The notes: a model not told the origin generated them from the letters alone. Counted from the first letter of the stretch, positions 1 to 8,778 are shown. The stretch: DNA of 64,000 nt from Rhizobium sophorae (GCF_013087515.1 NZ_JABFCN010000045.1:124001-188000), one strand, 5' to 3'. Made by a program: numbers and translations.

Positions 1-689
1 CGCGGCTGATGTCGCCCTACCAATTCAACCCATTCAATTTCAATCCGCTCCGGCAGATCTTGGAGCAATCGGTCGACATGGATGCTATCCGGATGGCGCG
101 CTGCCCGGTGAAGCTCAGCATCTGCGCCACCAATGTCCGGACCGGCAAGGTCAAGGTGTTCGGCAATGACGAGCTCTCGATCGATGCCATCATGGCTTCG
201 GCCTGTCTGCCTTTCCTGTTTCAGGCTGTCGAAATCGACGGCGAGTCCTACTGGGATGGCGGCTATATGGGCAATCCGGCGATCTTTCCGCTGATCTATG
301 GCTGCGACACGCCGGATGTGCTGGTCGTCCATATCAATCCGATCGAGCGTGCCGAGGTGCCACACACCGCCTCCGAGATACTCAATCGCATCAACGAGAT
401 CAGTTTCAATTCGTCGCTGCTGCGGGAAATGCGGGCGGTGGCTTTCGTCACCGATTTGATTGATGCATCCCCGGAAAGTACCGGCAATCTCAAGCGCATC
501 TTCGTGCACGGCATCTCCGATGACGAGACGATGAAGAGCCTTTCCGTGTCGAGCAAGCTCAATGCCGATTGGGGGGCGTTGGTCGATCTGCGCGACCGCG
601 GCCGGGAATGCGCCGACATGTGGCTGCTGGCCAACTACCAGGACATCGGCAGGCGCTCGACAGTCGACATTCGCGAACGATATCTCTGA
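1..689 (+). CDS. Patatin-like phospholipase, C-terminal part
   Basis: This is the 3' end of a patatin-family lipid acyl hydrolase; the start and the GxSxG nucleophile elbow lie before the window. The visible part holds the second half of the catalytic dyad, the DGG motif in YWDGGYMGNP (about 80 codons in), preceded by the family's typical SACLPFLF stretch. The remaining ~140 residues are the C-terminal region common in proteobacterial patatin-like proteins, some of which are linked to polyhydroxybutyrate metabolism. The reading frame is open from base 3 to the TGA at 687-689. A strong terminator follows, so the transcription unit ends here. Family assignment is firm; substrate is unknown. Confidence 0.85.
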   Translation, partial: RLMSPYQFNPFNFNPLRQILEQSVDMDAIRMARCPVKLSICATNVRTGKVKVFGNDELSIDAIMASACLPFLFQAVEIDGESYWDGGYMGNPAIFPLIYGCDTPDVLVVHINPIERAEVPHTASEILNRINEISFNSSLLREMRAVAFVTDLIDASPESTGNLKRIFVHGISDDETMKSLSVSSKLNADWGALVDLRDRGRECADMWLLANYQDIGRRSTVDIRERYL

Positions 690-759
690 TTTTCCAAGGA
701 GTTCCTTCCGCGTCGCCGGTTCGGTCCGCTCGGTCCCTCGCTGCATGCCACTTCCTCCC

Positions 760-786
760 CCCCCGGTCGCCCCGGGGGTATTTTTT
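760..786 (+). terminator. Rho-independent terminator after the patatin gene
   Basis: A perfect 7-bp GC stem CCCCCGG / CCGGGGG with a 5-base loop is followed by TA and six T. It sits 71 bases after the patatin stop and isolates that gene from the bufferin operon that starts at 932. Confidence 0.85.
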
Positions 787-931
787 GGCTTCTCGGCAGC
801 CGCCGCCGCGCATAGCGCCAGTCTATGAAAACCATGCCGCAACAGCATTTCAAACATCACCGGCAATGCGGGAAAGTAATTCAGTCAAGCCGGAAACCGG
901 TTTGATCCAAACTCAACCAGGAGACATTTCC

Positions 932-1201
932 ATGAACTCGACCCGCATCCTCATCGGCTCCGCTCTTGCGGCCATCACCTCCATGGCTGCCTCCAGCGCC
1001 TTTGCCGGCCCTGCTGCACAGCCTGAATTCTCGTTCGAGAAATGCTACGGCGTCGTCAAGGCCGGCCTTAACGATTGCCAGACGGCCACCCACTCCTGCG
1101 CCGGCACCTCGACGGCCGACAACCAGGGTGATGCCTGGGTCTATGTGCCGGCCGGCACCTGCGCCAAGATTTCCGGCGGCGCGATCGAACCAAAGGCCTG
1201 A
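932..1201 (+). CDS. bufA1: DUF2282 bufferin-type RiPP precursor
   Basis: An 89-residue secreted precursor peptide. It has a signal peptide (residues 1 to about 25, ending ASSAFA) and then the DUF2282 signature KCYGVVKAGLNDC followed by two further Cys (HSCAG and GTCAK), four in all. Known for the family: in bufferins, core cysteines are converted to thiooxazole-type groups by a DUF692 enzyme, and the exported peptide chelates copper. The next three genes are the expected partners, and the Caulobacter gold/copper-induced gig operon has the same order DUF2282-DUF692-DUF2063-DoxX. The start is chosen for the AGGAG at 919-923 and the signal peptide; upstream in-frame starts would give a non-signal N-terminus. 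Function by homology; modification not visible. Confidence 0.88.
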   Translation: MNSTRILIGSALAAITSMAASSAFAGPAAQPEFSFEKCYGVVKAGLNDCQTATHSCAGTSTADNQGDAWVYVPAGTCAKISGGAIEPKA

Positions 1202-1242
1202 GGCCTCCCGAGCTTCATTCAACCCATATGAAGGAGTGACCA

Positions 1243-2268
1243 ATGTCCAAGATATTTCCCAATCTTCCAGTGCCGGATGCCGCGGGCATTGGTCTGCGCT
1301 CCCCGCATATTTCCGATATGATCTCCCGCCGGCCTTCGGCGGGATGGCTGGAGGTCCATGCTGAAAACTACATGGGCGATTCCGCCGCTGTCGATGCTTT
1401 GGAAAATTTGCGCGAGACCTATCCGCTGTCGGTGCATGGCGTCGGTCTCTCGCTGGGCAGCGCTTCGGGCCTTGATCGGGACCATCTGGAACGGTTGCGG
1501 AGCGTGTGCATCCGGTTTCAGCCAGCATTGGTCTCGGAACATCTGGCCTGGAGCGTTGCCGACGGCGCCTATCTCAACGATCTCCTGCCGCTCCGCTACG
1601 ACGAAGATGCGCTCGATATCGTTGCGGCCAATGTCGACCAGTTGCAGGACAGGCTGCAGCGCCGCGTCTTCATCGAGAACCTGTCGGCCTATATCGCGTT
1701 TGCTAACTCCACCATGACCGAGGCGCAATTCCTCGCCGAGCTCGTCAAGCGTACCGGTTGCGGCCTCCTGCTCGACGTCAACAATGTCTATGTCTCGGCC
1801 TGCAATCTCGATTTCGACGCCAGGGCCTTCATCGACGACCTGCCCGCCGATGCCATCGGCGAAATCCATCTCGCCGGCCATGCAGTCAACGAGGTCGAGG
1901 GCGACATCGTGCTGATCGACGATCACGGCTCCCGCGTGCCGCCGGCCGTCTGGTCGCTCTATGCGCATGTGCTGCGCAAGATCGGCCCACGCCCGACGCT
2001 GATTGAATGGGACACCGAGGTTCCGGCGCTCGATGTGCTGCTCGGCGAAGCAATGTGGGCCGATATGATGGCCGCCTCGATCGGTTTCGAGAAGCGTGGT
2101 GCGCCGCAGATCGCCCAGCAGCGGGACCGCGAGTTCCGCGGTATCGAGCTGCCCTCCACGAGCAATCTCACACGCGGCGCCATGCCTGCGATCTCGGCCT
2201 TGACGACGATCACCCCATCGGTTTTCGCAAGCAACTCCGTCACTCGGAGGGCGCGTCATGCTGTCTGA
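1243..2268 (+). CDS. bufB: DUF692 multinuclear iron-dependent oxidase (bufferin maturase)
   Basis: A 341-residue TIM-barrel enzyme of the DUF692/MNIO family, related to MbnB of methanobactin synthesis. The metal-ligand motifs are all present in order: EVHAENY (about 37-43), SVHGVGLSLG (H65), SEHLAW, ENLSAY, LDVNNVYVS, GEIHLAGHA (about 206-214), DDHG and IEWDTEVP (about 254-261). The family oxidises peptide cysteines using a mixed-valent iron cluster; here the likely substrate is the precursor encoded 41 bases upstream. An AAGGAG site precedes the ATG at 1243. The end overlaps the next gene by 11 bases, which suggests translational coupling. Confidence 0.92.
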   Translation: MSKIFPNLPVPDAAGIGLRSPHISDMISRRPSAGWLEVHAENYMGDSAAVDALENLRETYPLSVHGVGLSLGSASGLDRDHLERLRSVCIRFQPALVSEHLAWSVADGAYLNDLLPLRYDEDALDIVAANVDQLQDRLQRRVFIENLSAYIAFANSTMTEAQFLAELVKRTGCGLLLDVNNVYVSACNLDFDARAFIDDLPADAIGEIHLAGHAVNEVEGDIVLIDDHGSRVPPAVWSLYAHVLRKIGPRPTLIEWDTEVPALDVLLGEAMWADMMAASIGFEKRGAPQIAQQRDREFRGIELPSTSNLTRGAMPAISALTTITPSVFASNSVTRRARHAV

Positions 2269-3043
2269 ACTCGAACTGCAGCGCGCCGTCGCGGATGCTA
2301 TTCTTAACCGTCGAGGGCCGGATCTCGCCCCCTCGTTCGATAAAGGCGGCCGCTTCGATCCGATGCGCCGCTTCAACATCTACCGCAACAACACATTCGC
2401 ATCGCTGAGTGCCACGCTCGTGTCCGTCTTTCCTGTCGCCGTCAGCCTGATTGGAGAGCGTTATTTCCGCCATATTGCGGCAAGCTTCATTCGTGTGAGC
2501 CCGCCGTCCGAAGCGCGGCTGGTATGCTATGGCAGCGACTTCGCCGATTTCCTCGGCCGACTCGAAGACCTCAAGCCTATGCCCTTCATCGCCGATACGG
2601 CGCGGCTTGAATGGCTGATCGCCGAGGCGCTCGATGCGCCGGCGCTGCCGCCTGCGAATATGGCGGAACTCTCCCGGGGTGGCAAAGACACCATACCCGA
2701 CCTGATCCTCCAACGGTCTTTGCGACTGCTCTTTTGCCGCTGGCCGGCGCTCGACATCTGGTCGGCACACCAGGCAAGCGGCGATCTGGATCAGCTTAGC
2801 GACATCAGAAGGCAACCGCAGCGGATCGCGCTGTGGCGGAACCAAGACAGCGTTCGCTTTCTCCGCCTCAACGGCGCCCATTACGCCTTTCTGCAGGCGC
2901 TGAAGAGCGGCCGTGGACTTGAACATGCCGTCAAAAAAGCCGCCGCGCGCGATCAGAATTTCGACCTCGTCGCCTCGCTCGGCGGTCTGTTTGCCGACGG
3001 ACTTGTCACGCGCGTCCGTCACCAACCTGCAAATATCAACTGA
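2258..3043 (+). CDS. bufC: DUF2063 partner protein (BufC type)
   Basis: A 261-residue protein with the DUF2063 N-terminal domain (residues about 1-95), including the characteristic RFNIYRNN segment and the following helical bundle. Known for the family: DUF2063 proteins accompany DUF692 oxidases and are thought to present the precursor peptide to the enzyme, like MbnC with MbnB. The old label 'DNA-binding' is probably misleading. The start lies inside the last codons of the maturase gene. The C-terminal half (about 150-261) is less conserved and carries no motif I recognise. Confidence 0.88.
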   Translation: MLSELELQRAVADAILNRRGPDLAPSFDKGGRFDPMRRFNIYRNNTFASLSATLVSVFPVAVSLIGERYFRHIAASFIRVSPPSEARLVCYGSDFADFLGRLEDLKPMPFIADTARLEWLIAEALDAPALPPANMAELSRGGKDTIPDLILQRSLRLLFCRWPALDIWSAHQASGDLDQLSDIRRQPQRIALWRNQDSVRFLRLNGAHYAFLQALKSGRGLEHAVKKAAARDQNFDLVASLGGLFADGLVTRVRHQPANIN

Positions 3044-3057
3044 CAAGGAATGGATCG

Positions 3058-3531
3058 ATGACCATGATGACCCCGACATCCGTGCCCGAACGAGGCGGCT
3101 TCGCCAGCCTTTATTCGCAGGCACTCCGGCTGGCCTCATCCGTGCCGCTTTCGGCGGTGCAGCTCGTCTCGCGGCTCACTGTTGCGAACGTGTTCTGGCA
3201 ATCGTCGCAGAGCAAGCTCGCCTCCTGGCCCGTCACGCTCCAGCTCTTCGCGTTCGAATACCGTCTGCCGGTGCTCGATCCCGGTGTCGCAGCCCTGCTC
3301 GCCACGGCCGCCGAACTGTCGGGTGCAATCCTGATCTTCTTCGGCCTCTTCTCGCGTCTCGCAGCGCTTATGCTGCTTGGGGTCGTGGCGACGATCCAGA
3401 TCTTCGTCTATCCCGCGCATTGGGGCGAACATCTGACCTGGGCGGCTCCGCTGCTGCTGATTTTCGCGCGAGGCGCGGGCGCCATCTCGCTCGACCATCT
3501 CGCCGGCCGCTTTTTCTCGCGGGAGCGCTGA
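3058..3531 (+). CDS. DoxX family membrane protein
   Basis: A 157-residue integral membrane protein with four hydrophobic segments typical of DoxX. The first lies around VQLVSRLTVANVFWQSSQSKL, with the conserved F-x-x-S-x-x-K pattern after helix 1; the others are at about 72-90, 97-115 and 121-140. It is the fourth gene of the bufferin cassette (gigD position), 14 bases after the DUF2063 gene. DoxX proteins are linked to quinone or thiol redox processes at the membrane; the exact role with bufferins is unknown. An ATG at 3050 is also possible in another frame but would not give this protein. Confidence 0.85.
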   Translation: MTMMTPTSVPERGGFASLYSQALRLASSVPLSAVQLVSRLTVANVFWQSSQSKLASWPVTLQLFAFEYRLPVLDPGVAALLATAAELSGAILIFFGLFSRLAALMLLGVVATIQIFVYPAHWGEHLTWAAPLLLIFARGAGAISLDHLAGRFFSRER

Positions 3532-3534
3532 TCC

Positions 3535-4851
3535 ATGCGGATCGAAGCCGAGGGCGCGATGACGGGCGGTGCGCCTAACATGATCCGCCCAATGCCCGGG
3601 AATGGCAGCCCGCGCGTGGTCATTCTCGGTGCCGGCTTCGGCGGTCTTGCCGCAGCCATGACGCTCAAGAATATCCAGGTCGATATCACCGTCGTCGACC
3701 GTCGCAATTATCACCTCTTCCAGCCGCTGCTCTACCAGGTGGCGACTGCAGGCCTATCCCCCGCGCAAGTCGCGATGCCGATCCGCCGCATCCTGTCGCG
3801 CCAGAAGAATGTGACGGTATTGATGCAAAGGGTCGAGCGGATCGAGACAGCCATGCAGCTTGTTCACACCGTAGAGCGCGCCATCCCCTACGACTATCTT
3901 GTAGTCGCCACCGGCGCCCGTCATGCCTATTTCGGACACGAGGAGTGGGCCGAAAGCGCGCCGGGCCTCAAGACGATAGGCGATGCGACTGAGATCCGGG
4001 CCCGGATTCTCTCCGCTTTCGAACGCGCCGAAGTCACCGAGGATGATCAGCGGCGCGCGGCGTTACTGACCTTCGTTGTGGTCGGCGGCGGCCCGACAGG
4101 CGTCGAAATGGCCGGCGCGATTGCCGAACTTGCCCACAAGGTCGTGGTTCGCGACTTCCGTCACATCAATGCCGCTTCGGCGCGTGTCGTACTGGTCGAA
4201 GCCGGCAACCGTATCCTGCCCACCATGCCGGCCTGCCTGTCGGCAAAGGCGCAGCGCCAGCTCGAAAGCCTGGGCGTCGAAGTGTTGCCCACCGCTGCCG
4301 TCACCCATTGCGATGGCGAAGGCGTCATGCTCGCCGACGGCCGCCACATCCGTTCGGCATGCGTGCTTTGGGCCGCAGGTGTCACGGCATCCAAAGCGGC
4401 CAAATGGCTCGGCGCAGGGGCGGACCGCGCCGGCCGCACGGTGGTCGACGAACGGCTGAATGTCCCCAGCCACAACAACATCTTCGTCATCGGCGATACC
4501 GCCGCGGCGAAGAGCGAGGATGGCCGCCCCGTGCCAGGCACAGCGCCGGCCGCCAAGCAGATGGGCGAGCATGCCGCGCATGCCATCCAGGCGCTCATCG
4601 CGGGCAATCCGGTCGAGCCGTTCCGCTATCGGCATTTCGGCAATCTCGCCACGATCGGCCGCAAGGCGGCGGTCGCCGATTTCGGGCGGATCAGGTTGTC
4701 GGGGTTTTCGGCCTGGCTGGTCTGGAACCTCGCCCATCTCTGGTTCCTCGTCGGTTTCCGCAATCGCCTCGTGGTTTTCATGGATTGGGGCCTGGCCTAT
4801 CTTCGCTACGAGCGGAGCGCCCGCCTCATCACCGACCGCCATGAGCGCTGA
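3535..4851 (+). CDS. ndh: Type II NADH:quinone oxidoreductase (NDH-2)
   Basis: A 438-residue flavoprotein that oxidises NADH and passes electrons to quinone without pumping protons. The FAD-binding GAGFGG is at about residues 32-37. The YHLFQPLLYQVATAGLSP segment is diagnostic of NDH-2. The NADH-binding VVGGGPTGVEMAG is at about 181-193, and the flavin-contacting FVIGDTAA at about 317. The C-terminus (about 390-430) has amphipathic and hydrophobic stretches for membrane attachment. It begins 3 bases after the DoxX stop and overlaps the cyclase gene by 11 bases, so it belongs to the bufferin transcription unit. A shorter start (MTGGAPN or MIRPMPG) is possible. Confidence 0.9.
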   Translation: MRIEAEGAMTGGAPNMIRPMPGNGSPRVVILGAGFGGLAAAMTLKNIQVDITVVDRRNYHLFQPLLYQVATAGLSPAQVAMPIRRILSRQKNVTVLMQRVERIETAMQLVHTVERAIPYDYLVVATGARHAYFGHEEWAESAPGLKTIGDATEIRARILSAFERAEVTEDDQRRAALLTFVVVGGGPTGVEMAGAIAELAHKVVVRDFRHINAASARVVLVEAGNRILPTMPACLSAKAQRQLESLGVEVLPTAAVTHCDGEGVMLADGRHIRSACVLWAAGVTASKAAKWLGAGADRAGRTVVDERLNVPSHNNIFVIGDTAAAKSEDGRPVPGTAPAAKQMGEHAAHAIQALIAGNPVEPFRYRHFGNLATIGRKAAVADFGRIRLSGFSAWLVWNLAHLWFLVGFRNRLVVFMDWGLAYLRYERSARLITDRHER

Positions 4852-6703
4852 TTTTCTTCCACGCGTGAAGATGGGCCGCGCAGTCACTATGCTGCTGCTG
4901 CTCGCCGTCATCTCGACGGCGGTCCTCGTACATCTGATCTGGCAACGCACCGCGAGTGCCAATGTCGATAATGTCGTGGCGGCCCTCGATGCGCAGAGCA
5001 CTGGGGCTGTCCGCAACGAACTCGCCTCGCAACTCGCACTCGTATCGAGCACCGCGGAAATAATCCGCTCCATCTTCTTCCAGGGCGCCATCAAGCCCGA
5101 TGACGAGGTCAAGCGCGAGTTCCTATTTCTCTCGCTGCTGCGCGAGCAGCCGGCGATCGCCTGGATTGGGTTCAGTTTCACCGATGGGCGCTTCTTCGGC
5201 TCACATGCCGCCCCCGATGGCCGGATCGAGATGATCGAAATCGGCAAAGCCGCGCCCGGCGAACCTCGCACGCTGCGCCGTGACCGATACAAGCCGATCC
5301 CCGGCGACATATTCTTCGAAGAGCGCGTCAAGACCGAGAGCGCTTATGTGACGGAGGGCTCGTCCTGGTATCGCAAGGGCAAGGAGAGCAGGGATCCGGC
5401 CTGGACCGTCGTGGACATATTGCCAAGCGGTTTCGAGCCGTCGATCGTTCTTTCAAAACAGGTCGAAGCCTTCGGGCGGCTCGAAGGTGTCGTCATGGTA
5501 GCGGTCAGCCTGCGACAACTGTCGCTGACGTTGCAGGGTCTCAACATTCCCCCGGAGAGCAAAGTCTATGTGCTCGCGAAGGACGATGTGGTCCTCGCTA
5601 CATCCGAACCGTCGGACGGGGTCATGGCCGCCCATCTCGCGGATTTTCCAAAGACCGACGTGCTTTCTGCCGCCGTCGCAGCCGCGCGCCGAACCAATCC
5701 TCAAAGCGTCTTCCGCACGCTGCAGGAGAGTGCCGCTCTCGGGCCGGTCTTTATTTCATCCAGCGCGCTGCCGTTTGAAGACTGGCGGCTGCTGACGGCC
5801 ATTCCGCGCTCCACCTTTGCCGGCGATATCGATGAGAACACCAAGCGCGTGTTGTTCATCGTCGCTGGCATCGCGCTCCTCGCCGCTGTCACCGCGATTG
5901 TCTTCGCCCGCATGCTTTTCGCCCGGCCGCTTGCCCGCCTTGCCCAACAGCTGCATGCGGTCGAACGTTTCGAACTCGATGCCGTCAGCCACACGCCCAC
6001 CTTGCTGGTTGAACTCAATGACTTCTCCGTCGCGCTGAAACGGATGTCTTCGGGGCTATCGGCCTTCGCCCGCTTCATGCCGCTCGATGTCGTCAGGCCG
6101 CTTGTCAACGGCGGCATCGAGCCGAGGCCTGGCGGCAAGCTCACCGACATCACGGTTCTCTTCGCCGACTTGCCAGGCTTTACGGAGATGACCGAGGAAC
6201 TCGGCGCCGGTATCGAACCGCATCTCACCCGCTTCCTCACGCTTTCCATCGCCGCGATCCATGCCGAGGGCGGCACGGTCGACAAATTCATCGGCGACGC
6301 TGTGATGGCGATCTGGAATGCCCCGAACGACGAGCCCGAGCACGCGTCGCGTGCCTGCCGTGCGGCGGCCGCGATCCGCGACGCGATGCATGCCATCCCG
6401 CCGCTCGCGCCCCAGCACGACGCAGTGCGGGTCAGGATCGGCATCAACAGCGGGACGGCACTCGTCGGCAATATCGGCTCGGCCGAACGCCTGAGCTACA
6501 CGGCGATTGGCGATGTCGTAAACCTCGCAAGCCGCCTGGTCGGCGTCGCCAAAGACAAAGGCGTTGAAATCGTGTTGAGTGGCGAGACGTGGGAACGGGC
6601 AGACGGGCGGCTCGATGCCCGCTCGCTCGGAGAGACGGTGGTGCGCGGCAAATCGCAACCGGTGCCGATCTTTACCCTGGACCGGAAATCGCCCCCCATT
6701 TGA
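4841..6703 (+). CDS. Membrane Cache-sensor class III adenylate/guanylate cyclase
   Basis: A 620-residue sensor cyclase. TM1 is at residues about 12-33, then a long periplasmic region (about 35-335) resembling double Cache sensors, then TM2 (about 337-358). A short linker leads to a class III catalytic domain from about residue 435. The catalytic metal aspartates are in FADLPGFTEM and FIGDAVMAIW, with the preceding K of VDKFIGD. The later YTAIGDVVNLASRL carries the other base/transition-state positions, so it should be active; cAMP is the likelier product. The ATG at 4841 was chosen because it overlaps the ndh end and puts the signal anchor at the N-terminus, although the frame is open much further upstream. 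It probably couples an envelope signal to cAMP. Confidence 0.88.
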   Translation: MSADFLPRVKMGRAVTMLLLLAVISTAVLVHLIWQRTASANVDNVVAALDAQSTGAVRNELASQLALVSSTAEIIRSIFFQGAIKPDDEVKREFLFLSLLREQPAIAWIGFSFTDGRFFGSHAAPDGRIEMIEIGKAAPGEPRTLRRDRYKPIPGDIFFEERVKTESAYVTEGSSWYRKGKESRDPAWTVVDILPSGFEPSIVLSKQVEAFGRLEGVVMVAVSLRQLSLTLQGLNIPPESKVYVLAKDDVVLATSEPSDGVMAAHLADFPKTDVLSAAVAAARRTNPQSVFRTLQESAALGPVFISSSALPFEDWRLLTAIPRSTFAGDIDENTKRVLFIVAGIALLAAVTAIVFARMLFARPLARLAQQLHAVERFELDAVSHTPTLLVELNDFSVALKRMSSGLSAFARFMPLDVVRPLVNGGIEPRPGGKLTDITVLFADLPGFTEMTEELGAGIEPHLTRFLTLSIAAIHAEGGTVDKFIGDAVMAIWNAPNDEPEHASRACRAAAAIRDAMHAIPPLAPQHDAVRVRIGINSGTALVGNIGSAERLSYTAIGDVVNLASRLVGVAKDKGVEIVLSGETWERADGRLDARSLGETVVRGKSQPVPIFTLDRKSPPI

Positions 6704-6716
6704 GGGAGGAAGGATC

Positions 6717-7091
6717 ATGGAAAGTGCATCTTCCCTTATTGGCCTACTCGCCTGGCTGCAGGTCAAGCATTTCGCCGCCGACTATCTCTTGCAGCCGATC
6801 TGGATTCTGCAGGGCAAGGGCGACATCCGCCATCCGGGCGGCTATATCCATGCAGCGATCCACGTCGCAGGCAGCCTTCCGGGATTGTTTTTCTTCGGGT
6901 TGGATGGCGTGACGCTCGCGATCTTGGCGCTAGCCGAATTTCTAATTCACTTCACCATTGATCATTTAAAGGCGGTTCACTCACGCCGCCATCCGGCTGC
7001 CGTGACAACCCGTCCTTACTGGGCCGCGCACGGAGCCGATCAGTTGTTGCATCATTTGACCTACACTGGGATTTTGGCTGCTGCGATGTGA
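6717..7091 (+). CDS. DUF3307 membrane protein
   Basis: A 124-residue membrane protein with the DUF3307 pattern: KHFAADYLLQP near residue 20, an H-rich GGYIHAAIHV segment, then EFLIHFTIDHLKA and the conserved GADQLLHHLTY near the C-terminus. Function is unknown; these proteins often stand next to regulators or cyclases. The ATG at 6717 has a strong GGGAGGAAGG Shine-Dalgarno sequence and follows the cyclase stop by 13 bases. It is the last gene of the operon before a converging gene. Confidence 0.8.
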   Translation: MESASSLIGLLAWLQVKHFAADYLLQPIWILQGKGDIRHPGGYIHAAIHVAGSLPGLFFFGLDGVTLAILALAEFLIHFTIDHLKAVHSRRHPAAVTTRPYWAAHGADQLLHHLTYTGILAAAM

Positions 7092-7179
7092 CACAGAGTT
7101 TTGATCGATCCTCCAGATGTCTGCTGTCAGTGCGATCTGCACGAGGATGACTACCCTCTCTTACCGCCGTTAGGCTCGA

Positions 7180-7210
7180 ACCCTGCGCTGCCTTGGTTGC
7201 AGCGCAGGGT
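7180..7210. terminator. 12-bp hairpin between convergent genes
   Basis: A perfect 12-bp inverted repeat ACCCTGCGCTGC / GCAGCGCAGGGT with a 7-base loop lies between the stop of the DUF3307 gene (+) and the stop of the MetRS gene (-). There is no T tract on either strand, so it may act as a processing or pausing structure rather than a classic intrinsic terminator. Its position suggests a shared end for both transcripts. Confidence 0.55.
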
Positions 7211-7233
7211 CGCTGGTCTCGAGCTGCCTCCCT

Positions 7234-8778
7234 TCAAGCCGCCGCTCTTTGCGGAAAGAGGACAGCTTGCGGAGCGGCTTGGGTCCCGCCGACGATCAGG
7301 GGTTCCCGGTAGAGGAGAGGCGATGGAATTCCCAGCCTCGAATGCAGCTTTGCGGCCGAGCTTGGCAGGAATGGCAGGAGGCAGCGGGCAACGACCGCAA
7401 GGCCGTAGACCTGCTCGGCCAGGCAAGCGCCGAGACGCGCGGCGGTCGCCTTCCGATCTTCGAGCGTGAGATCGGCAAGCAGGGCTTTTGCATCCGCCCA
7501 CGGCGCGCGTTGTGTAAACCGCCTGTTCGCCTCGCCGATAAACGCGAAAATATCGGCAAGGCCGACATGGAGCTCGTAGGCATCGAAGGCTTTAGCCACC
7601 TTCCCCGGAAGGCGGGCAGCCTCGTCCACGAACGCGCTGTCCGGCACGGGCGGAACGATGCCGTCGAATGACGTGGACAGAAGCGCAAGCACCCGGTTGG
7701 CGAGATTCCCGAGCTGCCCCGCGAGTTCGCCCGACCACGCGGCGTCGAGACGTTCGGCGGAGAAGTCGCCATCATCTCCCGAGCGTATATGCCGGAGCAG
7801 GTAATATCGCAGCGCGTCCGGCGTTTCGTAAGATTGGATGATGCGTTCCGAATCGATGCCGTTGCCGGCCGACTTGCCGATCTTCCTGCCGTCCACCGTG
7901 ACGTAGCCGTGCACGAGGATCGACGATGGCGGCGGCAGCCCTGCGGACAAGAGGATGGCCGGCCAGTAGATGGCGTGAAACTTGGAGATGCCCTTGCCGA
8001 CGACGTGGATGCGCTGGCCGCCGTTCCAATAGTGCTGCAGCAGGGTTGGATCGGAGCCGTGCCCGAGACCTGTGAGATAGTTCGCCAGGGCATCGAACCA
8101 GACATAGACGACCTCATCTCCATCGGGGACGGGAACGCCCCAGCCTCGCGCCCGCTCCGAACTGCGCGACACGCTGATGTCGCTCAGGCCACGCCGCAGC
8201 AGGGCAAGAACCTCGTTGCGCCGATGGGCTGGAACGATCCGAAGCTCGCCGGTCTCGACGAGCGCAAGCAGCCGGTCGCCGTATCGCGAGAGACGGAAGA
8301 ACCAGTTCTCCTCGCGGATGGTCTCAAGGGCAAGCCCATGTTCCGGGCAGCGCCCATCATCGAGTTCCGACGGCTCGTAGAATTGCTCGCAGCCGACGCA
8401 GTAGAGACCCTCATATGCCTTGCGATAGAGGTCGCCATTTCCAGCGCATGCCTTCCACAAGGCGTGGACGCAGGCGATATGCCTTTGATCGCGGGACGTG
8501 CGGACGAATTCCTCGTTGGAGATATCGAGCAGCCCGCCAAGGCGCTCGAACCTGTCGGCGTTCGCGTTCACGAAGTCCTTGACCGGCACCCCGGCGGCTT
8601 CCGCCGAACGCACATTCTTCAGGCTGTTGTCGTCGGTTCCGCACTGGAACCTGATGTCGTGGCCGAGAAGCCGGAAATGGCGGGCATAAGCGTCGGCCTG
8701 GACGAGTTCGAGGGCGAAGCCCACATGCGGCGCGGCGTTCACATAGGGGATCGAGGTGGTGATGTAGATCTTGTTCAT
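7234..8778 (-). CDS. metG: Methionyl-tRNA synthetase, divergent second type
   Basis: A 514-residue class I aminoacyl-tRNA synthetase that charges tRNA-Met. The N-terminus MNKIYITTSIPYVNAAP leads to the HIGH box, here HVGF (residues 18-21). A zinc-knuckle-like CVGC...CPEH follows. The KMSKS loop reads KIGKS (about 299-303), after HGYVTVDGR. The anticodon domain begins around residue 350, and there is no C-terminal EMAP-like extension. It differs from the usual rhizobial housekeeping MetRS (expected PHIGHAYE), so it is probably a second synthetase; the other copy is not in this window. The start at 8778 has an AAGGAAA site 7 bases upstream. Expression is predicted to be controlled by the attenuator at 8833-8937. 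Family certain; paralogue status inferred. Confidence 0.9.
   Translation of the reverse strand: MNKIYITTSIPYVNAAPHVGFALELVQADAYARHFRLLGHDIRFQCGTDDNSLKNVRSAEAAGVPVKDFVNANADRFERLGGLLDISNEEFVRTSRDQRHIACVHALWKACAGNGDLYRKAYEGLYCVGCEQFYEPSELDDGRCPEHGLALETIREENWFFRLSRYGDRLLALVETGELRIVPAHRRNEVLALLRRGLSDISVSRSSERARGWGVPVPDGDEVVYVWFDALANYLTGLGHGSDPTLLQHYWNGGQRIHVVGKGISKFHAIYWPAILLSAGLPPPSSILVHGYVTVDGRKIGKSAGNGIDSERIIQSYETPDALRYYLLRHIRSGDDGDFSAERLDAAWSGELAGQLGNLANRVLALLSTSFDGIVPPVPDSAFVDEAARLPGKVAKAFDAYELHVGLADIFAFIGEANRRFTQRAPWADAKALLADLTLEDRKATAARLGACLAEQVYGLAVVARCLLPFLPSSAAKLHSRLGIPSPLLYREPLIVGGTQAAPQAVLFPQRAAA

Noticed and set aside
830..931. ECF-sigma type promoter before the bufferin operon
   Set aside because: I could not find a clear match to a known ECF consensus at the right spacing.
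7172..7210. GGTTCGAGCC on the - strand near the 12-bp hairpin, suggesting a tRNA T-arm
   Set aside because: Only three stem pairs form, and no D-arm, anticodon arm or acceptor stem can be drawn around it.
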